Shown here one piece after another: positions 43,043 through 50,735 of a stretch of DNA of 50,735 nt; the first letter of the stretch is position 1; every line of letters starts with the position of its first letter. Origin of the DNA: Acidobacteriota bacterium. Lineage in GTDB: Bacteria > Acidobacteriota > Terriglobia > Terriglobales > Acidobacteriaceae. Made by a program: the position numbers and the translations under genes. The notes below the pieces were generated by a model that did no database searches, was not told the DNA's origin, and saw only the letters and a program-made list of their open reading frames with translations. The stretch covers positions 246,185 to 296,919 of the forward strand of contig JACPYL010000018.1 of assembly GCA_016196065.1 (NCBI GenBank). The letters are read 5' to 3'.

Positions 43043-43441
43043 TCAACCCATCACGGTTGTGTGTTCTGGCCGCACTTTGTACACCACGCGGATATCGCCC
43101 GGTTGCGAATAGGGATATTTGTCCAGCCCCATATATTTCTTCGCCATCTTGTTGATGTGAGAATCATCCTTCTGTTCGATGATCTCGACCACGGTGCCGC
43201 GAATTTCCATATACCGGTAAGGATTGTCGGGATCGATCACCGCCAGTGCGACCCGCGCATCGCGGCGCACATTGCGATCTTTCTGTCGTCCCTTGGCGGA
43301 ATTGAAGATGACATGTTCGCCATCGAAGTCTACCCACACCGGCGTGACCTGCGGTCGCCCATCCGGCATCAGCGTGGCTAAACTGGCGAAGGCTTTCTTC
43401 TGGAAGAGATCCTGATACTTCTCGGGCATGACGTTCGACAT
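43043..43441 (-). CDS. PPOX-class (F420/FMN split-barrel) oxidoreductase
   Basis: 132 aa, start ATG at 43441 with AAGGAG seven bases upstream. The sequence follows the TIGR03618-type pattern: FASLATLMPDGRPQVTPVWVDFDGEHVIFNSAKGRQKDRNVRRDARVALAVIDPDNPYRYMEIRGTVVEI, then KKYMGLDKYPYSQPGDIRVVYKVRPEHTTVMG. It is a small split-barrel flavin- or F420-binding protein; substrates in this family are mostly unknown. A Lys/Ala-rich tail (LKPAAKKAVPAKSSMKQ) is encoded in the next frame right after the stop, which may mark a lost extension or be chance. Confidence 0.85.
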   Translation of the reverse strand: MSNVMPEKYQDLFQKKAFASLATLMPDGRPQVTPVWVDFDGEHVIFNSAKGRQKDRNVRRDARVALAVIDPDNPYRYMEIRGTVVEIIEQKDDSHINKMAKKYMGLDKYPYSQPGDIRVVYKVRPEHTTVMG

Positions 43442-43660
43442 CGTGCTCTCCTTCTGGATTTGACGATCCTGAGATCGCAGAAATTATAGATGGCCGGACC
43501 ACATTCCTGCTTCCTGGTGCGGATCGCTCGCGAATTCACGGCAGCCCCTTGGGAATCGAATGCGGCCGCGATTACAATAATGGTTCCGTTCCCGGCATTG
43601 AAAGGCACCTCTTTGTTGCCTGGTGGAATCTCTAGTAAACTACTAGTCTTTACGGAGCAG

Positions 43661-44596
43661 ATGGAGTCTATGCCATTGGCGTCGCAGTTTGAGCGGCGGT
43701 CCGCTGGGAGGGTTTTTCTTCTCAGCCTGGCCGCAATCCTATTCCTCGGCAGTCTCGCGTCCGCCCAGCAGCCCGCTTCGGGTTATCCACCGACGGTAGT
43801 GTTCATGACCGATTTCGGTGTGGTCGACGATTCGGTCGCGCTCTGCAAAGGAGTGATGTACGGCATTACTCCGAACCTTCGCATCGTGGACCTCACGCAC
43901 CAGGTCACTCCATTCTCGAGTGGAGACGGCACGCGTTTCCTGTTCGGCGCAACGCCATATTTTCCCGAGAAGACGGTTTTCGTGGTGGTGATCGATCCGG
44001 GCGTCGGCAGCATTCGCAAGCCGGTGGTAGTGAAGTCGAAGCGCGGCCAGTTCTTCGTGTTGCCGGATAACGGCCTGATGACGATGGTCGAAGACCGCGA
44101 TGGCATCGAAGGCGTCCGCGAAATCACTAATCAGGATTGGATGATTGGAGCGAAAATTTCTTCGACCTTCCACGGCCGCGACATCTTTTCGCCCGTCGGC
44201 GCCCACCTGGCCCGGGGTGATGACTGGACCCAGGTTGGTCCAGAACTAAAACAGCTCGTCCGCCTCGACCTGAAGCCCGCCAAGCTCGATGAAAAAGGCA
44301 TCACGGGCGAAGTGATTGCATTGGACGGTCCCTTCGGCAATCTCGTGACCAATATCAGCGCCGAAGAATTCCTGAAACTCGGCTACCAGCGCGGCGACCA
44401 GCTCAAAGTCACAATTGCCGGCAAAGAAATTGCCATGCCATTCGTCAAGACATTCAGCGACGTCCCGCTCAATCAGCCGTTGCTGTTCCTAGATTCGCGC
44501 GGACGCGTCAGCTTTGCAGTCAATCAATCCAGCTTCGCCGCGACCTACGGCGTGAAACCGCCGCAGCCGCTGGTCATTCCCCGCAAGGGAAAGTAA
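43661..44596 (+). CDS. SAM hydroxide adenosyltransferase (DUF62) family protein with signal peptide
   Basis: 311 aa from the ATG at 43661; the frame opens earlier (43490) but the extension is not protein-like and a ribosome-binding GGAG precedes 43661. After a basic start comes a hydrophobic segment (GRVFLLSLAAILFLGSLASAQQ), a probable signal peptide. The family motifs follow: VVFMTDFGVVDDSVALCKGVMYG, IVDLTHQVTPFSSGDG (His), VVVIDPGVGSIRKPVVV, FVLPDNGLMTMV and, in the C-terminal barrel, GPFGNLVTNIS. Family members split S-adenosylmethionine into adenosine and methionine using water (relatives are fluorinases/chlorinases). A secreted form is unusual because SAM is cytosolic, so the substrate may differ. 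Confidence 0.88.
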   Translation: MESMPLASQFERRSAGRVFLLSLAAILFLGSLASAQQPASGYPPTVVFMTDFGVVDDSVALCKGVMYGITPNLRIVDLTHQVTPFSSGDGTRFLFGATPYFPEKTVFVVVIDPGVGSIRKPVVVKSKRGQFFVLPDNGLMTMVEDRDGIEGVREITNQDWMIGAKISSTFHGRDIFSPVGAHLARGDDWTQVGPELKQLVRLDLKPAKLDEKGITGEVIALDGPFGNLVTNISAEEFLKLGYQRGDQLKVTIAGKEIAMPFVKTFSDVPLNQPLLFLDSRGRVSFAVNQSSFAATYGVKPPQPLVIPRKGK

Positions 44597-44662
44597 GCGC
44601 CGTTTCAACCGCGCCAGATATTCATCGAGAGAGCGGGCCTTTAGCCCCAGAGGTCAAGAAAT

Positions 44663-47600
44663 ATGACATTAAAACGATATCGAAAACTTTCCTTCGCGTT
44701 CACACTTGCCGTCATTCTCGTACTCGCGCCCTCGACATGGGCGCAAAGTTTCCGCGGCTCGATTCGCGGTAAGGTCACCGATCCGAGCGGCAGCACCATT
44801 GCCGGCGCAACCGTTTCGGCGCAGAACACCGGCACGGGTCTGGTCCGCAAAGCCACGACTGGCGATGATGGTGGATACGTCCTCGCCGAACTACCGGCAG
44901 GCGTATACACGGTGACCGCCACCGCAGCAGGACTCTCCCCTGCCGCCCAGAACATCCAGGTCAACGTCGGACTCGATACCACCGCCAATTTCGACCTCAC
45001 CAAAGTGGAGAAACGGCAGGAGCAGTTGAACGTGACCGCCGAAGCACCTCTCATCGACACAACCCGCGACGTACTGGGTGAAATCGTAGAACAGCGACTG
45101 GTAACAGAACTCCCGCTCAATGGCCGCGACTTCGGCAAGCTGGTCGCACTTGTTCCCGGCGCAACGGTAGAGCCCTCTGGCGTAGCCGGAACCCAGTTCG
45201 GATTTGGTCAGTTCAATATCAACGGCAATCGGGACCGTTCGAACAACTACAGCCTTGACGGCACCGACAACAATGACCCGTACTTCAACAATTCGGCACT
45301 GAACCAGGTGGGCATCACCGGCGCACCCGCATCTCTTCTCCCGATCGATGCCGTCCAGGAATTCAACCTGCAATCGCAGTTTGGCGCCGAGTACGGTCGC
45401 AACAGTGGTTCAGTGGTCAACATCCTGACTCGCTCGGGAAGCAACCAGCTGCACGGATCCGCATTCGGTTTCTTCCGTAACTCCGCACTCGATGCTCGCA
45501 ACTTCTTCAACACCGAGCAGCGGAAGACCAGCTTCCATAACAGCCAGTTCGGCGCGTCGTTTGGCGGCCCGGTTATCAAAGACAAGACGTTCTTCTTCGG
45601 AGCGTACGAAGGGCAACGAGAGCGGGTTGGATCCGACTTCCTGCTCCAGGTACCAACCGTGGCACAACGCAATGCTGCGCGACAGATCGCTCTAGACTCG
45701 GGATTGTTGGAGAACGGTATCAACCCTGGACTGGAGACACTGCTTGATTTCTATCCTGTCAGTGACACGCCGTTCATTCCAGGAGTGGTGCGCGACAAGA
45801 ACGATATGGACAGCTTGATCGTGAAGCTGGACCATAACTTTACCAGCACGCAGCAGATCACAGGACGTTACGCCTTTGCCCGCAGCGCGCAAATTTTCCC
45901 GCTCGGCTCCGCGGGAGGATTCGGCGACGGCTCTCGTCTAGCTCCCTTTGCCAACACTTCCCCGACCCGCGTGCAGGTCGTCTCCTTGAGTTTTCTGTCG
46001 ACCCTGAGCAGTACACGCATTAACGAAGTCCGCTTCGGCTACAGCCGCTACCGGACATCGTTCAGTTCGCTCGACATCAATAGCGGTTTTGATCCTGCCT
46101 CGATTGGGCTCGACTTTGGCACAGGAAAACTCGGTGTGCCGGAGATCGACTTTTCGGCACCCATCGAAAACCTTGGCGCGCAAGGCTTCTCGATCCCACG
46201 CGGCCGAACCAGCCAGACCTATCAGATTCTCGATAACTTCACGTGGGTTCGCGGCCATCACACTCTCAAATTCGGTGGAGAATTCCGCCGCGCTGCGATT
46301 GACAACTTCAACGATAACCTCGAGCGCGGAATCATCAACTTCTTCCCCGTAGGCCTCGACGAAGATCCAGTTGTGGATACGCTCGCAAATTACTACTTGG
46401 GCGGCGCACCGGACGGCAATTTCTTCGTTCTCGCCCTTACCGGCGACACCCATCGCACCACCTACAACAACGGCTTCAGTTTTTTTGCGCAGGATGATTT
46501 TCGAGTGCGCCCCAACTTCACGTTGAATTTCGGCGTTCGTTGGGAATACTTCGGACCTCTGAGTGAGAAGAACAACTTGCTCTCGAATATTGGGCGAGAC
46601 GGCCAACTCGCGATGGTCGGCACTGATGGATTGAACGGCGCCTTTAACAGGGATCTCAACAACTTCGCTCCGCGCGTGGGGTTTGCGTGGAACGTAAGAG
46701 AACATACCGTCGTTCGCGGAGCGTATGGAGTCTATTACGACTACATTCCGCAGCACTTGATGCTGGCGAACTTCACGCCCTCCGCCGGTATCGCGACGAA
46801 TCCGATCGGTCCGAAGCCGGTCACCGCGTTGAACTTCAATTCCGACCCGTTCAACGGCAACTCAACGGGGCCGATCTACACTCTCGCCAGCGCTCCGTAC
46901 AACATTTTTGTTACACCTCGCAATTTCGCGACGCCCTACGTGCAGAACTGGAACTTGAACGTCCAGCACTCGCTCAATCGCGCCGCCGCATTGGAACTGG
47001 GCTATGTCGGAAGCAAGGGCACTCGGCTGGTCAGACTTTACGACCAGAACCAGGCGGATGCCGATTTCAACTTCCCCAATCCCAACTACGCCAACATGCA
47101 CACGCTCGCGACCATCTCGTCCTCGACGTACCACGCGATGCAAGCCACGTTTCGAATGAACGAGTGGGCGGGTTTCTCTGGTTTCACTTCCTACACCTGG
47201 TCAAAATCGCTGGATGATGCCTCCGACGGAATCGACTTCACCGCGGGCGCGGCATTTCCTCAGGATTCAACCAACCTCAAAGCCGAATATGGGCCTTCGA
47301 CGTTCGACACACGTCATCGGTTCACCGCCGCGATCAACTACCGTGTCCCAACCTGGGGACCGCAGAGGCTCGGCGAGGGCTGGGCATTGAATACCATCAT
47401 CACGGCACAGAGCGGTCGGCCGATACCGATTGTCACCTCCGACGACACGAGCGGTCGTTTCTACTTTAATCAGCGTCCCAACGTCGTACCTGGTGTCAAT
47501 CCAATCGTTTCGAACTGGACGCCGGCGACCGGCTACTTGAATACGGCGGCCTTCTCGCAACCCGATTTCGGAACCTTTGGAAATCTGGGCCGCGACTCTA

Positions 47601-47869
47601 TTTATGGCCCGAGGTATTGGAACATCGATTTCTCTGTGAGCAAGAACACGATGATTACCGATCGACTGGGCGTGCAACTACGCGCGGAATTCTTCAACAT
47701 CTTTAACCATCCAAATTTCGCGTTGCCGGGCGGCGCCATCGTCTCACCGGGTGATACAAGCGTGCAAAACGGTTTCATCACTCAAACCCCTGACGTGGCG
47801 CAAGGAAACCCTGGCCTCGGCGGCGGCGGACCGCGCGTGCTGCAACTGGGGTTGAAACTGGTCTTCTAG
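44663..47869 (+). CDS. Oar-like TonB-dependent receptor with carboxypeptidase-regulatory domain
   Basis: 1068 aa. Signal peptide (MTLKRYRKLSFAFTLAVILVLAPSTWAQ), then a CarboxypepD_reg-like beta-sandwich (GSIRGKVTDPSGSTIAGATVSAQNTGTG, about 30-115), a TonB plug (LPLNGRDFGKLVALVPGATVEPSG to SGSVVNILTRSGSNQLHGSAFGFFRNSALDARNFF, about 150-280) and a large beta-barrel ending LKLVF with terminal Phe. This is the typical large acidobacterial receptor family related to Oar; ligands are mostly polymeric or unknown. Energy would come from TonB proteins such as the receiver-TonB fusions in this window, though a specific pairing cannot be shown. Only 66 bp separate it from the SAM hydrolase-family gene. 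A terminator follows. Confidence 0.93.
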   Translation: MTLKRYRKLSFAFTLAVILVLAPSTWAQSFRGSIRGKVTDPSGSTIAGATVSAQNTGTGLVRKATTGDDGGYVLAELPAGVYTVTATAAGLSPAAQNIQVNVGLDTTANFDLTKVEKRQEQLNVTAEAPLIDTTRDVLGEIVEQRLVTELPLNGRDFGKLVALVPGATVEPSGVAGTQFGFGQFNINGNRDRSNNYSLDGTDNNDPYFNNSALNQVGITGAPASLLPIDAVQEFNLQSQFGAEYGRNSGSVVNILTRSGSNQLHGSAFGFFRNSALDARNFFNTEQRKTSFHNSQFGASFGGPVIKDKTFFFGAYEGQRERVGSDFLLQVPTVAQRNAARQIALDSGLLENGINPGLETLLDFYPVSDTPFIPGVVRDKNDMDSLIVKLDHNFTSTQQITGRYAFARSAQIFPLGSAGGFGDGSRLAPFANTSPTRVQVVSLSFLSTLSSTRINEVRFGYSRYRTSFSSLDINSGFDPASIGLDFGTGKLGVPEIDFSAPIENLGAQGFSIPRGRTSQTYQILDNFTWVRGHHTLKFGGEFRRAAIDNFNDNLERGIINFFPVGLDEDPVVDTLANYYLGGAPDGNFFVLALTGDTHRTTYNNGFSFFAQDDFRVRPNFTLNFGVRWEYFGPLSEKNNLLSNIGRDGQLAMVGTDGLNGAFNRDLNNFAPRVGFAWNVREHTVVRGAYGVYYDYIPQHLMLANFTPSAGIATNPIGPKPVTALNFNSDPFNGNSTGPIYTLASAPYNIFVTPRNFATPYVQNWNLNVQHSLNRAAALELGYVGSKGTRLVRLYDQNQADADFNFPNPNYANMHTLATISSSTYHAMQATFRMNEWAGFSGFTSYTWSKSLDDASDGIDFTAGAAFPQDSTNLKAEYGPSTFDTRHRFTAAINYRVPTWGPQRLGEGWALNTIITAQSGRPIPIVTSDDTSGRFYFNQRPNVVPGVNPIVSNWTPATGYLNTAAFSQPDFGTFGNLGRDSIYGPRYWNIDFSVSKNTMITDRLGVQLRAEFFNIFNHPNFALPGGAIVSPGDTSVQNGFITQTPDVAQGNPGLGGGGPRVLQLGLKLVF

Positions 47870-47906
47870 AATTTTTGGAGTCGGGGGCTATTACAGAATC
47901 GTAGGT

Positions 47907-47934
47907 AGAGACGCGGCTTGCCGCGTCTCTTTTT
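47907..47934 (+). terminator. Rho-independent terminator after the TonB receptor
   Basis: AGAGACGCGGC (47907-47917), TT, GCCGCGTCTCT (47920-47930), then TTTT: a perfect 11-bp stem with a U-run on the plus strand, 38 bp after the stop. It contains the same GTAGAGACGCGGCTTG word as the repeat at 42092, so a dispersed repeat has supplied the terminator. Confidence 0.85.
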
Positions 47935-47958
47935 CTGCCCGGCAAAACTCGACACTCG

Positions 47959-48819
47959 TCACTTCGATGCTTGCAACTCTGCGGAGATCCGCGGCAACAC
48001 CGCTCGCAGCAGCCCGATAAACTGTCCCATCACACGCCGGCCGACTTCGAGGACTTCATCGTGAGCAAGAGGCTGGTCGAGAATTCCGGCTGCCATGTTG
48101 GTCACGCACGAGATTGCCAACACGTTCATTCCCATATGCCGCGCGGCAATCGCTTCCGGAGCCGTAGACATCCCCACCAGGTCGGCCCCGATCGTCCGCA
48201 GGTAGCGAATTTCCGCCGGGGTTTCGTAGCTTGGTCCAAGTAACGCTGCATATACACCCTCGCGCGGAGGAATCGAAAGCTTCTTTGCCTCTTCGAGCGC
48301 GATCTCGCGATAGCGTTTCGCGTAGGTGTAACTCATGTCGGGAAAACGCGGCCCCAATCGTTCGTCGTTGGCTCCCACCAGCGGATTCTGTCCCTGCAGG
48401 TTGATATGGTCCCGAACAATGACGAGCGCGCCTTGCCCATATTCCGTGCTGATTCCGCCGGCAGCGTTGGTAAGAATCACCGCGCGAATTCCCATCCTTC
48501 CGAACACGCGCATGGGAAACGCGACCTCGTTTGCGGAGTAGCCTTCATACAAGTGCACACGCCCCTGCATGACCGCAACGGGAACCTCGCCTGATTTTCC
48601 GATTACCAACTGCCCCGCGTGGCCGATCGCCGTCGAATGCGGAAAAGCGGGAATCTTTGCATAGGGAATCCGAGTGGCACTCTCCAGATCATCGGCGAAC
48701 GCGCCCAGGCCGGAACCGAGGACGAGGCCGATCTGGGGTTGAAATGCAGTCTGAGACCGGACGAAGGCGGCTGCCGATTCGGCGCGCGTGAATAAATCTG
48801 TCGCTGAATTTTGCGCCAT
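47959..48819 (-). CDS. punA: Purine nucleoside phosphorylase
   Basis: 286 aa, no signal peptide (cytoplasmic). The trimeric PNP signatures are present: GLVLGSGLGAFADDLE (phosphate loop), FPHSTAIGHAGQLVIG, MQGRVHLYEGYSANEVAFPMRVFGRMG, LTNAAGGI, GPSYETPAEIRYLRTIGADLVGMSTAPEAIAARHMGMNVLAISCVTNMAAGI. It splits inosine and guanosine with phosphate into base and ribose-1-P. The gene starts directly after the secreted adenosine deaminase stop, so its substrate supply (inosine) probably comes from that enzyme, after uptake. Confidence 0.95.
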   Translation of the reverse strand: MAQNSATDLFTRAESAAAFVRSQTAFQPQIGLVLGSGLGAFADDLESATRIPYAKIPAFPHSTAIGHAGQLVIGKSGEVPVAVMQGRVHLYEGYSANEVAFPMRVFGRMGIRAVILTNAAGGISTEYGQGALVIVRDHINLQGQNPLVGANDERLGPRFPDMSYTYAKRYREIALEEAKKLSIPPREGVYAALLGPSYETPAEIRYLRTIGADLVGMSTAPEAIAARHMGMNVLAISCVTNMAAGILDQPLAHDEVLEVGRRVMGQFIGLLRAVLPRISAELQASK

Positions 48820-50346
48820 CTATTTCTTCTCTCCACTCCCGTATTGTTTTTCAAAGGTTGAGAAAGCCTGTTCCATCTGCCATTGCACGCAGGCGCGCTC
48901 GCTGTGATCAAGGACGGCCTGACATGCTGAATTGGGCCGGTTCGAGCCGTTCACGGACGCTGCGCAGGGGCCGACATTGGTTTCAGCTTTCGTGTCGTTC
49001 CACAAGCTCGCTCCCGCCATGAAGCCGTGTTCCAGGCTCGCTCGCGCCATCCGCTTCAAGTCCGAGTATGTCAGCCCGTAGGTCTCGACCGCCCGCAGGT
49101 ATTCATGCGTCATGTCCGACCGCGACACGCCCAGATCATCGGTGGCGAGCGCTACGGGAACTCCATACTTCATGTAAACCGGCAACGGGTGGCGATCACC
49201 GCTCACTCCCAGGATAGAATCCGCCGACGTCAGGCAAACTTCGACTGCCACATTCTTCTTCGCCATTTCTTGCAACAGGCCAAGTGCGTCGTCTTCGTTC
49301 ATCACTGATGTTCCATGCCCGATCCGCTCCGCGCCCGCGCGCTCGACCGATTCGCGAATATGGGAACGCAGGCCCTCGGGAGGAACCAGGCCCATCGCCA
49401 GTTCTCCGGCATGCAAAGAAATGTGTGTGCCCGGATAATATTTGCGCAAAGCCTCAATCATCCGCATATGCAGATTGAAGTCGTGCATCGGCGTGTACCA
49501 ATCTTCCGGCATCACCAGGTTGAATCCCACAAACCGCGGGTCTGATTTAGCAAGTTCAAAACCGAGCACGATTTGCGCAAACACCATCTCGCGGGGAAGT
49601 CCGCGCAAAACTTGATACAAGTAGTGGATCGTGACATCGCAGCCTGGATCAGCTTTCGCCATGCCGCAGTGCAACACTTCTTTCTTGCGTGCCTCGTCCT
49701 GATCAAGCTGTAACCGCGTATGCGCGACCACGTCCGCCAACCCTTGAGACAAGAGCTGTTCGCGAAGTTTTGCGAAGTCGTCATCCCAACCAGTCTTTGC
49801 GCCCAGTGTGGCCGACTCCATGCCATCGGCGGTGTGCATCAACTCGACGTATTGCAGATGATTGGCAGCCGCCCGCGCCGCAACCTCCGCGATCGCGTTT
49901 CCGTAATGATGTTCAAACGCCGGATCGAACTTGTCGAAGGTGCCAAAGAAGTGGTCGTGCCCCGATTCGTCCTCGCGATGCCAGTTCCGCATCGACCAAG
50001 CATCGATCAACTGGTTGTAGAGCACATGATCCTGGTAGGCACAACGAACGGACGGCTTATAGCGGTACGTCTCGCACGAGTCGCACGAGGCCTTGATCAG
50101 TTTCGACGTCGCGCGATCGACGCACAACGCATTTTCCGAAGCCCAGTCGATCATGCTCTCCGCATAGATAGCCCCACTCAGGTGCACGTGCAGATCTCCA
50201 CCCTTGGGCATCTGCTGGAGAAACGCCAGCAATAGCGACGGCTGATGACGGACTGATTCCAGGTAACTCGCCGTTTTCGCCTCTGGACTCTGCGCGGCAC
50301 ACAATGCCGACAAGACAAAGACAGCCGCTAAGCGAAGCGCCCACAT
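48820..50346 (-). CDS. Secreted adenosine deaminase (ADGF/ADA2-like)
   Basis: 508 aa, ATG at 50346 with AGGAGG eight bases upstream. Signal peptide MWALRLAAVFVLSALCAAQS. The metal-binding and catalytic motifs of adenosine deaminases are present: GGDLHVHLSGAIY (HxH), SLHAGEL (His/Glu), RIGHGTSVM (His) and LATDDLGVSRSDM (Asp-Asp). The long insertions, including Cys-containing loops (CVDRATSKLIKASCDSCETYRYKPSVRC), resemble the extracellular ADGF/ADA2 family. It would convert periplasmic or external adenosine to inosine. The PNP gene follows with no spacer, giving a nucleoside salvage operon. Confidence 0.9.
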   Translation of the reverse strand: MWALRLAAVFVLSALCAAQSPEAKTASYLESVRHQPSLLLAFLQQMPKGGDLHVHLSGAIYAESMIDWASENALCVDRATSKLIKASCDSCETYRYKPSVRCAYQDHVLYNQLIDAWSMRNWHREDESGHDHFFGTFDKFDPAFEHHYGNAIAEVAARAAANHLQYVELMHTADGMESATLGAKTGWDDDFAKLREQLLSQGLADVVAHTRLQLDQDEARKKEVLHCGMAKADPGCDVTIHYLYQVLRGLPREMVFAQIVLGFELAKSDPRFVGFNLVMPEDWYTPMHDFNLHMRMIEALRKYYPGTHISLHAGELAMGLVPPEGLRSHIRESVERAGAERIGHGTSVMNEDDALGLLQEMAKKNVAVEVCLTSADSILGVSGDRHPLPVYMKYGVPVALATDDLGVSRSDMTHEYLRAVETYGLTYSDLKRMARASLEHGFMAGASLWNDTKAETNVGPCAASVNGSNRPNSACQAVLDHSERACVQWQMEQAFSTFEKQYGSGEKK

Positions 50347-50735
50347 CAGAACGTCCTCCTGCGAGAGACTTGCATTGTAATTGAGAAGAACAAACCCCTA
50401 TCGCGACGGATCAGAGTGCGTCGACTGAAACCATGGCTTGCGAACGCGCTGCGTGCGCGTATTCTCCGAGTTTTTGCACAGACGGATTCCTCTCCTTTCA
50501 CCACGATCGAAACCGTCTCGCTGTGAAAGAAAGCACAAAATACGCGATGAATACTGGCGATTTGCGGCTTCCCTCCGAGCCCGCTGCACCACATCCGCGT
50601 CACCGGCCTGTGGACGGCGTGCACTCGATTGATCCCCAAGCACTTACAAACCCAACAATTTCGTTGACGCGGAATTTAAAGAGCGTAAAACCATAATCGT
50701 TCTTTGACACGTTCTGAAGTTTTCCCGGTTGGTGC
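50347..50735. other. Intergenic end of window, no gene recognised
   Basis: 389 bp upstream of the adenosine deaminase gene. Short frames on both strands lack start signals and familiar sequence. It presumably contains the promoter of the deaminase operon; I see no clear palindrome. Confidence 0.4.

Noticed and set aside
43490-43660. N-terminal extension of the SAM hydrolase-family protein
   Set aside because: No recognisable sequence; the signal-peptide start at 43661 with GGAG upstream is better.
45938-46756. 272-aa open frame opposite the TonB receptor
   Set aside because: Antisense shadow with no start signal or familiar motif.

Overview
The window looks like a piece of an Acidobacteriota chromosome (probably Terriglobia). 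The reasons are an Oar-type TonB-dependent receptor with a carboxypeptidase-regulatory domain, PEGA-domain kinase-like and TonB-fusion proteins, a homodimeric-E1 pyruvate dehydrogenase operon, and intergenic palindromes of a kind common in that phylum. No 16S rRNA or other phylogenetic marker is present, so the assignment is an inference from gene content.

Left flank (1-2372): a minus-strand pair, a c-type-heme outer-membrane porin-like protein followed by a secreted cupredoxin (cut by the window edge). A cluster of four GTGAC/GTCAC half-sites lies upstream and resembles Crp/Fnr-family operators.

Integrated element (2373-18998): about 16.6 kb bounded by a perfect 48-bp direct repeat. The right copy is the 3' half of an intact tRNA-Pro(CGG) gene and the left copy is the displaced 3' half. 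Cargo is anti-phage: an ietAS-like AAA ATPase/subtilase pair, then a type I restriction-modification operon (hsdM-hsdS-hsdR plus a YgjP-like metalloprotease), then an unrecognised protein. The core is a compact operon: HUH rolling-circle Rep, two small zinc-ribbon proteins, an excisionase and a tyrosine integrase. Three tandem GC-rich hairpins sit just before rep and are a candidate replication or transfer origin. No type IV secretion genes are seen, so the element is best described as an integrative, possibly mobilizable or self-replicating island.

Right flank (19000-50735), housekeeping and envelope genes: nagA and a SIS-domain hexosamine-phosphate enzyme (amino-sugar catabolism); aceE-aceF-lpdA; an MscS channel; two paralogous receiver-TM-TonB proteins; an HTH-less cyclic-nucleotide-binding protein with a perfect Crp box upstream; a PEGA-domain pseudokinase; an unknown protein plus an apparently frameshifted MarR gene, divergent across a perfect operator palindrome from a four-gene ABC efflux operon (two FtsX permeases, HlyD adaptor, ATPase); an acidobacterial-type hypothetical; a PPOX/F420-type oxidoreductase; a SAM hydrolase-family protein with a signal peptide; a large Oar-like TonB-dependent receptor with a clear terminator; and a secreted adenosine deaminase with purine nucleoside phosphorylase. 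Several dispersed palindromic repeats punctuate this part.

Coordinates of att sites, hairpins and motifs were read directly from the sequence. Protein functions rest on motif recognition without database searches.
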